Notes: generated by a model not told the origin, from the letters alone. DNA of 8,962 bases from Nosocomiicoccus massiliensis (GCF_002871345.2 NZ_CP136965.1:1-8962), one strand, 5' to 3'. Shown: positions 1 to 4,183, counted from the stretch's first letter. Numbers and translations: made by a program.

Positions 1-780
1 ATGAGTGAGTCTAAATATAAAAGTGTTACTAGATTTAACAATGATATAAATACTATCCCTATGAGAAATTGGACTACTGAAGAAATGAATTTTTTCTTTG
101 CTGTATTAACAAGAATGAGGGATGAAGGTACACAGACTGTAGTGATGGATAAATACGAATTAGCAGAAATGGCTCGGTATACTATAGAGCATAATCAACG
201 TTATCAATCTACGTTGCATAATTTAACTAAAAAATTACAATCACTTTCATACTTTAAAGAAACTGATAATTCCTTAGTGATGATGCCCTTATTTACATAT
301 TTTGAGGCTCATTGGAATGATGATTTATCAGATATGACCTTAGAAATAGATGTAAATAAACGGTTTGAATATATTTTAAATGAATGGAACGAGGGAAACT
401 GGACACAGTTCATGTTAGACGAATTTTTAGATATAAAATCTACTTATTCAAAAACTTTGTTTAGATTATTAAAACAATATAGAGTTGCTGGAAAACGTGA
501 TTTTAGTATCGATGAGTTCAAATCTTTAATGGATATACCTAAATCTTATTCTACTGGTATGATTACGACACGTGTTGTAGAAAAAGGGGTTAAAGATCTG
601 AAATCTTATTTTGAAAATTTAAAGGTTAATAAAATCACATCAAATAAGCGTGGTAATCCTATTATAGGATATGAATTCACTTTTGAGCCAGAACGGGTTG
701 GAGCTTGGATCGAAGATAAATATGAGCGGAAAGAAGAACCATATTTGCCGTTTAAAAAATGGTTAGAAGAGGATGTTTAA
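1..780 (+). CDS. repA: Rep_3-type theta replication initiator RepA, copy 1
   Basis: A 259-residue protein matching the layout of Rep_3 (PF01051-type) plasmid initiators, which bind origin iterons as monomers and operator inverted repeats as dimers. The N-terminal winged-helix region (about residues 18-120) begins IPMRNWTTEEMNFFFAVLTR. A second winged helix (about 140-235) contains YSKTLFRLLKQYRVAG and DFSIDEFKSLMDIP, both typical of the family. Length is normal for the family. The directly repeated and inverted iterons just upstream in the circular map support the assignment. In this copy the promoter and RBS lie at the far right of the window (8907-8962) because the sequence was opened at the ATG. 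No truncation is seen. The symbol follows common usage for staphylococcal plasmids. Confidence 0.92.
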   Translation: MSESKYKSVTRFNNDINTIPMRNWTTEEMNFFFAVLTRMRDEGTQTVVMDKYELAEMARYTIEHNQRYQSTLHNLTKKLQSLSYFKETDNSLVMMPLFTYFEAHWNDDLSDMTLEIDVNKRFEYILNEWNEGNWTQFMLDEFLDIKSTYSKTLFRLLKQYRVAGKRDFSIDEFKSLMDIPKSYSTGMITTRVVEKGVKDLKSYFENLKVNKITSNKRGNPIIGYEFTFEPERVGAWIEDKYERKEEPYLPFKKWLEEDV

Positions 781-784
781 CTTA

Positions 785-804
785 ATAATGCTCTAGAGCA
801 TTAT
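785..804. terminator. Perfect 20-nt palindrome after repA, possible weak terminator
   Basis: The sequence around AATGCTCTAGAGCATT is a perfect palindrome with no spacer, beginning 5 nt after the repA stop. It is followed by AT-rich DNA but no clean T tract, so intrinsic termination would be inefficient. It could instead be a protein-binding site. Placement right after repA favours a transcription-end role. Confidence 0.4.
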
Positions 805-822
805 AATATACAATGACGCACT

Positions 823-862
823 ATTTAAAAGTTATAAGCGTCTAAACAGTCTCTAGCAACTT
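823..862. repeat. Dispersed repeat A (partner at 2573-2612)
   Basis: Seventeen identical bases (ATTTAAAAGTTATAAGC) followed by about 20 similar bases recur at 2573-2612 in the same orientation. The two copies bracket the accessory segment. AAGCGTCTAA at 836-845 also occurs inverted at 4065-4074 near the origin. Confidence 0.6.
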
Positions 863-900
863 GATTATAGCTAAAACTACTTAAATTTAAGCAAAATTAA

Positions 901-1005
901 ATAGTAGATCTGTTTTTTGCAATTCGAGATGTGATAGAAAAAGAAAAAAATAACCCAACTAGTAGTACACATAATGAGATTATTCTTCATTTGAAGCTTA
1001 ATTAG
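901..1005 (+). pseudogene. ORF remnant ending ...THNEIILHLKLN, no start codon
   Basis: An open frame without a start or RBS reads VDLFFAIRDVIEKEKNN, then PTSSTHNEIILHLKLN, then TAG at 1003-1005. An in-frame TAA at 898-900 closes it upstream. The charged-helix character looks like the C-terminal tail of a real protein left behind by recombination, but 34 codons are too few to name a family, and chance in AT-rich DNA is possible. The copy difference at 910 (CTG here, TTG at 5391) is silent in this frame. The rest of 805-1108 holds no convincing gene. Confidence 0.3.
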
Positions 1006-1061
1006 TGCATACGCCATATATACTATGTAAAAAATATAATATTTAAAGTGAATTTAAAAAT

Positions 1062-1075
1062 TGAAAACGTTTTAC
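1062..1075. promoter_or_regulatory. cre-like (CcpA) operator upstream of the small membrane-protein genes
   Basis: TGAAAACGTTTTAC matches the catabolite-responsive element consensus TGWAARCGYTWNCW at 13 of 14 positions; the mismatch is A at position 13. It overlaps a possible -35 (TTGAAA, 1061-1066) and lies 34 nt before the ATG at 1109. A match of this quality can arise by chance in AT-rich DNA. Confidence 0.35.
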
Positions 1076-1108
1076 AAAAAATATATGCTGTTTTAAAGGA
1101 GTAGAATT

Positions 1109-1216
1109 ATGAATAAACTTATTATTTATATTGTCAGTGTAATTTTAGTTTCAATTTTAGGTTTTTTAAGTATAAAAGCTAATGATAATCAACCTGCTAG
1201 TTTTTTAAAGAACTAA
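1109..1216 (+). CDS. Small membrane protein, 0-frame part (35 aa); probably the first half of a 59-aa two-TM protein
   Basis: An excellent AAAGGAG (1095-1101) lies 7 nt before the ATG. The product begins MNKLIIYIVSVILVSILGF, a single N-terminal membrane segment (about residues 4-20), and ends NDNQPASFLKN. The last codons are AGT TTT TTA AAG AAC TAA, so T-TTT-TTA, a canonical -1 slippery heptamer, sits 6 nt before the stop. Shifting to -1 there continues KELKRMAGILFIDSILIF to a stop at 1285-1287, giving a 59-residue protein with two membrane segments, the same size and form as the next gene. One extra T in the T6 run would give an equivalent continuous frame. I recognise no family; a small immunity-like membrane protein is inference. 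Confidence 0.6.
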   Translation: MNKLIIYIVSVILVSILGFLSIKANDNQPASFLKN

Positions 1217-1287
1217 AAAGAATGGCAGGAATTTTATTTATTGATTCTATACTTATTTTTTTAGCAGTATATTTTCATTACAATTAA
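1205..1287 (+). pseudogene. -1 frame continuation of the small membrane protein (second TM segment)
   Basis: This is the -1 frame entered at the T-TTT-TTA heptamer. It encodes KELKR and then the hydrophobic stretch MAGILFIDSILIFLAVYF, and ends HYN-TAA. There is an internal ATG at 1222, which could give a free 21-residue peptide, but no convincing RBS precedes it, so translation most plausibly depends on frameshifting or on an unbroken ancestral frame. Its stop lies at the AAAAAGGAAG RBS of the next gene, as expected for neighbouring cistrons. The label reflects the apparent break; this may be a sequencing indel, programmed frameshifting or a true mutation. Confidence 0.5.
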
Positions 1288-1306
1288 AAAGGAAGTTGGT
1301 TGGGTC

Positions 1307-1486
1307 ATGAAAGAAAGATTATTGTGGTTGTTAGTATATATAATTTGTTTATTAATTTTATATACTGTTAATTTTAAATTTGATATGTACTCATGGTATA
1401 TATTAACTTTTATAGCTTTAGGAATAGGACTAATTTCTTATATTTCATTAGAGTTAAAGATTAGTAAAAATAAAGAAGAGCATTAA
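1307..1486 (+). CDS. Small two-TM membrane protein, 59 aa, unknown function
   Basis: The product is two hydrophobic segments (about residues 5-21, LLWLLVYIICLLILYTV, and 29-48, SWYILTFIALGIGLISYISL) joined by a short turn, then a charged tail ending KISKNKEEH. An AAGGAAG sequence lies 11 nt before the ATG; this spacing is long, but no alternative in-frame start fits. It follows the frameshifted 59-aa membrane protein in a likely two-gene operon. Its stop codon lies inside the terminator stem shared with the convergent secreted-protein gene. Small two-TM proteins beside a secreted cationic protein are often immunity proteins, which is inference here; holin-like or regulatory roles are alternatives. 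No family recognised. Confidence 0.7.
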   Translation: MKERLLWLLVYIICLLILYTVNFKFDMYSWYILTFIALGIGLISYISLELKISKNKEEH

Positions 1487-1503
1487 ATGCTCTTCTTTAT
1501 TTT
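1467..1503. terminator. Bidirectional terminator, perfect 18-bp stem
   Basis: AAAATAAAGAAGAGCATT pairs perfectly with AATGCTCTTCTTTATTTT around one central base, giving a long hairpin with A-rich and T-rich outer arms so that either strand ends in a U-rich run. It holds the stop codons of both convergent genes (1484-1486 on +, 1497-1499 on -), so both C-termini are encoded within or beside the stem. Confidence 0.9.
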
Positions 1504-1973
1504 GGTGTAGCGGTAAAATGGCTTACTACATAATATTTATCAGTTCCTTTTCTCAGGTATCTGTAATGTGCGGTTAATTTAAAATTTTTAGCACTTGATT
1601 TTTTCAAAGTATTATTAAGTTGATCAGAAGAATGAGGCAAAGTACTTGCAATTATAGTGGAGGCTACTCCTGTTGCTATAGATGCATAAGGAGATAAAGG
1701 AATAGCTATTAATGTTCCACCGAGAGATATACTAACGTCTCTTGTTATTTTATTACCAGTAGCTTGCTTAGCGATTTTATTTAATTCTGCTCTAGTGACG
1801 GTTGTAGATGTAGTGAAACCCTTTGTACCATATTTTTTATATAGTTTTGGAGATGCCCAAATTGTTTCACCAGCTGCTTTGGCTTTATTATGCTGGTTAG
1901 TCTCTGGAACAATCATTAATAGAACTGCAAAAACAAGAAAAACAGATAATGTTTTTTTGAAATAGGTATTCAT
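1497..1973 (-). CDS. Secreted cationic protein, bacteriocin-like candidate, family unknown
   Basis: A start further upstream (2015) is possible, but GGGAGG (1982-1987) lies 8 nt before the ATG at 1971-1973, so I use the 158-residue form. It begins with a classic Sec signal peptide: MNTYFKK, the hydrophobic core TLSVFLVFAVLLMIV, and a probable AKA/A cleavage site near residue 33. The mature part is about 125 residues, rich in Lys, Thr and Ser, with no cysteine. A central Gly/Ala/Ser-rich hydrophobic stretch (SLGGTLIAIPLSPYASIA, then TGVASTIIASTL) is followed by a basic, Tyr-rich C-terminus ending YYVVSHFTATPK. This composition suits a membrane-active or antimicrobial protein, and convergent two-TM genes could supply immunity, but I recognise no family. 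A secreted colonisation factor is the main alternative. Confidence 0.75.
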   Translation of the reverse strand: MNTYFKKTLSVFLVFAVLLMIVPETNQHNKAKAAGETIWASPKLYKKYGTKGFTTSTTVTRAELNKIAKQATGNKITRDVSISLGGTLIAIPLSPYASIATGVASTIIASTLPHSSDQLNNTLKKSSAKNFKLTAHYRYLRKGTDKYYVVSHFTATPK

Positions 1974-2013
1974 AGATAACGCCTCCCTAATATTTTGAAT
2001 TTTCTTACATTTC

Positions 2014-2050
2014 ATTATATTATCATAGTATATTATTAAAAATATACTAT
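2014..2050 (-). promoter_or_regulatory. Promoter with inverted-repeat operator for the secreted-protein gene
   Basis: On the minus strand a perfect -10 TATAAT occupies 2019-2014, about 40 nt upstream of the chosen start codon. The -35 region (about 2037-2042) is poor (TTTTTA). It falls at the spacer and right arm of a perfect 10-bp inverted repeat, ATAGTATATT (2025-2034) and AATATACTAT (2041-2050), separated by 6 bp. A weak -35 within a dyad suggests regulator control. No obvious regulator gene adjoins it, so the factor may be host-encoded or one of the RHH proteins, although their palindromes differ. Confidence 0.5.
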
Positions 2051-2182
2051 TTAGGAGGATATGCAGATATTACTTTCACAAAAACAAGAATTGATACTTA
2101 TCATATGGGAGAGAAACTATATAGCAGATATGTAACTTCTAAAAAAATTCATGACACATACTTACTCGTAAAATATAAATAA
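2051..2182 (+). pseudogene. 3' remnant of a gene, last 43 codons
   Basis: The + frame reads GGYADITFTKTRIDTYHMG, then EKLYSRYVTSKKIHDTYL, ends LVKYK and stops at 2180-2182. It has well-formed protein character (alternating strands, Tyr and Lys rich) but no usable start: the in-frame ATG at 2105 lacks an RBS. The upstream DNA switches abruptly to the promoter of the divergent secreted-protein gene. It resembles the C-terminal end of a small secreted protein in composition, so it may be the tail of a displaced related gene, but I see no clear alignment to the 158-aa protein. Confidence 0.45.
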
Positions 2183-2205
2183 AAGAAAAACTAACGCATA
2201 GGATA

Positions 2206-2232
2206 ATGTCTTTACATAGCAAATAAAGACAT
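2206..2232. other. 9-bp hairpin after the gene remnant
   Basis: ATGTCTTTA (2206-2214) and TAAAGACAT (2224-2232) form a perfect stem with a 9-nt loop. There is no T tract, so it is a weak terminator at best. It lies between the remnant and the antitoxin RNA promoter, where it could insulate the toxin-antitoxin module. Nothing else is seen in 2183-2268. Confidence 0.4.
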
Positions 2233-2248
2233 CTAAATACCTTAATCA

Positions 2249-2277
2249 TGTTAGAAATTAATAGATCATGTTATAAT
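2249..2277 (+). promoter_or_regulatory. Antitoxin RNA (RNA II) promoter, extended -10
   Basis: TGTTATAAT (2269-2277) is a perfect extended -10 (TGnTATAAT). A weak -35 candidate (TGTTAG, 2249-2254) lies 17 bp upstream. It would start a transcript near 2284, right at the first direct repeat of the antisense RNA. A strong promoter is expected for an unstable antitoxin RNA that must exceed its target. Confidence 0.75.
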
Positions 2278-2283
2278 GTAATT

Positions 2284-2350
2284 AACAAATTTAGAAGTTC
2301 TATCATAGAACACACAAACCCCATCAGTCTGCATACTGATGGGGTTTTTT
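2284..2350 (+). ncRNA. Fst/par-type antisense antitoxin RNA (RNA II)
   Basis: A transcript of about 65 nt is predicted from the extended -10 to the T run at 2345-2350. It contains ACAAATTTAGAAGTTC (2285-2300) and CATAGAACACAC (2304-2315). Both recur at 2448-2463 and 2470-2481, antisense to the toxin mRNA across its early codons and its start codon/RBS region. This is the known logic of the Fst/par family: a convergent antisense RNA shares direct repeats and a terminator with the toxin mRNA and blocks its translation. Ends are inferred, not measured. Confidence 0.85.
2316..2350. terminator. Shared bidirectional terminator of the Fst module
   Basis: CCCCATCAGT (2319-2328) pairs with ACTGATGGGG (2335-2344) around a 6-nt loop and is followed by six T on the + strand. 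It ends RNA II and should also end the toxin mRNA from the opposite side. It is the most GC-rich stem in the unit. Confidence 0.92.
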
Positions 2351-2373
2351 GTGCCTAAATTTAGGGCAACTGT

Positions 2374-2472
2374 TTACTTGTTGTGATGCGTATCTAGGTA
2401 ACGCTCTATCACTAACAAGATGACACCGACAATAATTGGTGCCACGAACAAATTTAGAAGTTCGTAAACCAT
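2374..2472 (-). CDS. fst: Fst-family type I toxin, 32 aa
   Basis: The peptide starts MVYELLNLFVAPIIVGVILL and ends VIERYLDTHHNK: a short N-terminus, one membrane-spanning helix containing the family-typical APIIVG motif, and a charged C-terminal tail. Fst-family peptides insert in the membrane and harm the cell when the unstable antisense RNA is lost, so the module acts in post-segregational killing. The RBS-like GGGGGTG just upstream is held in a hairpin, and the antisense repeats cover the start codon and early codons, both hallmarks of the family. The full module (promoters, repeats, shared terminator) is present, so it is probably functional. The symbol reflects the family; a plasmid-specific name is not known to me. 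Confidence 0.92.
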   Translation of the reverse strand: MVYELLNLFVAPIIVGVILLVIERYLDTHHNK

Positions 2473-2481
2473 AGAACACAC

Positions 2482-2493
2482 CCCCTTTCGGGG
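2482..2493 (-). promoter_or_regulatory. 5' hairpin masking the toxin RBS
   Basis: On the minus strand CCCC-GAAA-GGGG forms a tight GNRA-capped hairpin. The G-rich arm is the Shine-Dalgarno-like element of the toxin, lying about 9 nt before its ATG. This corresponds to the inhibitory 5' stem-loop of fst-type mRNAs. Confidence 0.7.
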
Positions 2494-2508
2494 CAGTTGC
2501 CATGTATG

Positions 2509-2538
2509 AGTATATCGGTTAAATATATACTACATCAA
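2509..2538 (-). promoter_or_regulatory. Toxin mRNA (RNA I) promoter
   Basis: On the minus strand a -35 TTGATG (2538-2533) and a -10 TATACT (2514-2509) are separated by 18 bp. Transcription would start near 2503, giving a leader of about 30 nt that begins with the long-range pairing element. Confidence 0.7.
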
Positions 2539-2572
2539 TGCTTTATAGCCATTTAACTGATAACTATGCATG

Positions 2573-2612
2573 ATTTAAAAGTTATAAGCCTTTAAACTGC
2601 TTATAGCGACCT
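2573..2612. repeat. Dispersed repeat B (partner of 823-862)
   Basis: Shares ATTTAAAAGTTATAAGC with 823-839, then about 20 further related bases. AGCCTTTAAA here also occurs inverted at 4054-4063, next to the inverted match for repeat A. It lies between the RHH operon end and the toxin promoter, opposite to repeat A across the accessory segment. Confidence 0.6.
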
Positions 2613-2665
2613 TAGATTTAGTTATTTAAGTCTAAAATAGCTAAAGAATCTGATTTAGTAGAAGT

Positions 2666-3094
2666 TTATAAATCATCAATTGTTATTCTTTGAAATCTTT
2701 TATCTTCCCTTTTTTCTACTAGTTCTTCTTTTTGTATTTTATTGTCGTTCATTAATTTATTTCTGTAATGTCTATCAATAGCTTCTTTACCTTTTATGGC
2801 TCTTAAAGAATCTCCATAATATAAATTAGAAACTTTAAGTTCCTGACGTTCCATCATGGAATAAGTAAATTGTATGTTCAGTTCTAATAAAGATTTAAGG
2901 TGCTTTACTTCATCAACAATTTGTTTATTTGTATAGTTATCTTCATTTTCTAAATCTAAAAGAGTTAAAATCGCATGTCTTAAAAACTCTGACCTTGTAA
3001 TGTATTTGTGTTTATTTTTCAGAATATGGATATCTAATTCCTTTAACAGATCTGTATCAATATCAAAATTTAATCGTTTAATTTCTTTAGTCAT
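2666..3094 (-). CDS. RHH DNA-binding protein, 142 aa
   Basis: The N-terminal 50 residues fit a ribbon-helix-helix (MetJ/Arc/CopG-like) fold: a strand in KRLNFDIDTDLLKELD, then two helices with YITRSEFLRHAILTLLDL. A long helical, possibly coiled-coil part follows (about 55-90, QIVDEVKHLKSLLELN) and a very charged tail (KIQKEELVEKREDKRFQ). The ATG overlaps the stop of the upstream RHH gene by 8 nt and an SD-like GGGAGAG lies inside that gene, so the two are translationally coupled. Candidate roles are autorepressor, partition protein or relaxosome accessory factor such as SmpO of pWBG749-like plasmids. Choosing among these is inference; no relaxase or ParA-type ATPase is encoded nearby. Confidence 0.75.
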   Translation of the reverse strand: MTKEIKRLNFDIDTDLLKELDIHILKNKHKYITRSEFLRHAILTLLDLENEDNYTNKQIVDEVKHLKSLLELNIQFTYSMMERQELKVSNLYYGDSLRAIKGKEAIDRHYRNKLMNDNKIQKEELVEKREDKRFQRITIDDL

Positions 3095-3371
3095 TATTAC
3101 TCTCTCCCATTCCTAAAAGTTCTTTAAGCATATTTGCATGTATTTCATGCCAAATGTTTAATTCATTAATAGCTTTATTTTGTTTGTTCAACATTCTACT
3201 GACATCTGTTAGTACTCTTCTTTGTTCTATTTTTTGAGAATTACTATATTCTTCAGTGATATCTTCTCGAATTAAATTTAGTATATATTCATTCATGGAT
3301 ACGTCTTTTTTTTTAGCAATTTCTGAAAGATATGAATGTAATTCTGATGGTAAACGTAGTAGAAAATTCAT
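3087..3371 (-). CDS. RHH DNA-binding protein, 94 aa
   Basis: It begins MNFLLRLPSELHSYLSEIAK and continues DVSMNEYILNLIREDI, a clear RHH signature: strand residues FLLRLP, first helix, then the S-NEY-I-LI second helix as in Arc/HicB-type proteins. Residues 45-94 form one or two amphipathic helices (RRVLTDVSRMLNKQNKAI) that could drive oligomerisation or partner binding. A strong AAAGGGGAG (3377-3385) sits 5 nt before the ATG. It is the first gene of the operon and the 142-aa RHH gene follows with an 8-nt overlap, so the two products may act together. The palindrome array just upstream (3393-3585) is the natural target for autoregulation. Function beyond DNA binding is not determined. Confidence 0.8.
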   Translation of the reverse strand: MNFLLRLPSELHSYLSEIAKKKDVSMNEYILNLIREDITEEYSNSQKIEQRRVLTDVSRMLNKQNKAINELNIWHEIHANMLKELLGMGESNND

Positions 3372-3392
3372 AAAATCTCCCCTTTATTATTT

Positions 3393-3585
3393 AATTAAAA
3401 ATTAATCATACAATGATAAATACACTTTTATTTTAACTTATACCGATTAAAAATTAATCAAACTACTTAAAAACGATATCATTAACGATTAATTTCTAAT
3501 CATAAGATTAATATTTAATCATTTGGTTTGTCAATAGAAAAACAGTTGGCACTGCCAACTTATCACTCATGATTAATTTTTAATC
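3393..3585. repeat. Five 15-bp palindromes, consensus GATTAANNNTTAATC
   Basis: Copies lie at 3393-3407 (first base A), 3445-3459, 3487-3501, 3506-3520 and 3571-3585. Half sites read GATTAA/TTAATC, with CTAATC at 3496-3501. Starts are 52, 42, 19 and 65 bp apart, and the last copy extends to a 21-bp perfect palindrome with flanking CAT/ATG. The array lies immediately upstream of the RHH operon and is most simply its operator. With five sites it may also be a partition centromere or the accessory-protein region of an oriT. I could not assign -35/-10 elements for the operon with confidence. Confidence 0.8.
3544..3560. other. GC-richer hairpin AGTTGGC-ACT-GCCAACT, possible oriT element
   Basis: A perfect 7-bp inverted repeat with a 3-nt loop is embedded in the palindrome array. 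Without a T tract it is not a terminator. Plasmid oriT regions commonly hold such a hairpin beside accessory-protein sites, which is why an oriT (or an oriT mimic served in trans) is proposed. No nic site is recognised. Confidence 0.4.
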
Positions 3586-3598
3586 ATGAAAAGTGATA
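3561..3598. repeat. Large inverted repeat around palindrome 5
   Basis: TATCACT (3561-3567) pairs with AGTGATA (3592-3598), enclosing the 21-bp palindrome CATGATTAA...TTAATCATG with a 3-nt asymmetry. This is a near-continuous stem of about 16 bp that could extrude as a cruciform or hold a protein dimer. Confidence 0.55.
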
Positions 3599-3599
3599 T

Positions 3600-4160
3600 T
3601 GTTTTTCCTTATGCTCTTTAAAAAAGACAAAAAATGGGCTGTTTCTTCAAAAAAAGTGAATTGGAATTTAAGATTTTTGTAACAATCTCTTATGATTTTT
3701 TGAGATTTAAGCCTTAAAAATTTCTAAAAAAGAATATTAAAAATGCTAAATTTCGAAAAATAATTCACTCTTAAATCTGATTCACTTTTTAAATCAATTC
3801 TTAAAAAATATCTCCTGTAAGCTCAAATTTTGACATCAAAATTAAATAAATACCCCGTATCCGAATTTTCAGGAAACGGAAAACTCTCTCTGAAAAGACC
3901 TATTCTTTTTCTTTTAATGGCCATGTAAGCGCTTGATTTAAGCTTAAAAAATACTTTAGGTATAAAAACACCTAAAATAAATTAGAATCGCTTAGAATGG
4001 CTTATTTAGGTTTATAGCTATGTTTAACCTCCTTAATTAAGCTTCAAAAATCATTTAAAGGCTCTTAGACGCTTTATTTTCTTTTCTACTACCTTTTTAT
4101 GCTTAAAAGATTTTTTAAGCGTTCTGAGACTCTTATTTAGAGTTAAAGATTAATTAAAAG
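3600..4160. other. Non-coding AT-rich origin-proximal region with inverted repeats
   Basis: No gene is supported. Visible structures: AATCTC and GAGATT flanking 3686-3709; AAAAAGTGAATT near 3649 with inverted matches in 3767-3793; TTTTCAG and CTGAAAA around 3868-3899; TTTAGGT (3955-3961) with ACCTAAA (3970-3976); and GCTTAAAAGAT with its near-complement at 4101-4120. Such DNA could hold a lagging-strand start, a primosome site or a small RNA, but no element is recognised with certainty. Confidence 0.5.
4101..4120. repeat. Near-palindrome GCTTAAAAGAT/TTTTTAAGC, variant between copies
   Basis: In this copy base 4112 is T, breaking an otherwise perfect 20-bp palindrome centred on AGATCT. In the second copy (8582-8601) the same base is C and the palindrome is perfect. 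The perfect form is more likely ancestral. Confidence 0.7.
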
Positions 4161-4162
4161 TT

Positions 4163-4183
4163 GGTTTATGAGAACAAAATGTC
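4163..4183. repeat. Solitary iteron
   Basis: A full 21-bp copy of the iteron (core TTATGAGAACAAAATGTC) stands alone about 135 bp before the main cluster, in the same orientation. It is a probable RepA site separated from the cluster by the CG tract and AT-only segment. Confidence 0.85.

Larger units (their letters stand above)
2365..2501. other. Long-range inverted repeat closing the toxin mRNA
   Basis: GGCAACTG (2365-2372) and CAGTTGCC (2494-2501) are perfectly complementary and bracket the toxin gene: one lies at the 5' end of its mRNA, the other directly after the stop codon. Pairing would close the toxin transcript like the long-range helix described for fst RNA I. Together with the hairpin at 2482-2493 it would keep new mRNA untranslated until processed or bound. 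Confidence 0.65.

Noticed and set aside
1222..1287. Independent 21-aa hydrophobic peptide gene
   Set aside because: No good RBS precedes the ATG, and the frame joins the upstream ORF at a slippery T6 run. A broken or frameshifted 59-aa gene explains it better.
1974..2015. Upstream start (MKCKKIQNIREALS) for the secreted protein
   Set aside because: It would put 14 polar residues before the signal peptide, overlap the -10 region, and lacks an RBS. The inner ATG at 1971-1973 has GGGAGG at ideal spacing.
2061..2135. 24-codon ORF starting just after TTAGGAGGAT
   Set aside because: The Shine-Dalgarno-like sequence is only 2-3 nt from the ATG, the product has no clear features, and it overlaps the protein-like remnant in another frame.
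3600..4160. Rolling-circle double-strand origin or RSA-type oriT
   Set aside because: No rolling-circle Rep, no relaxase and no recognisable nick-site motif. The hairpins alone are too common in AT-rich DNA.
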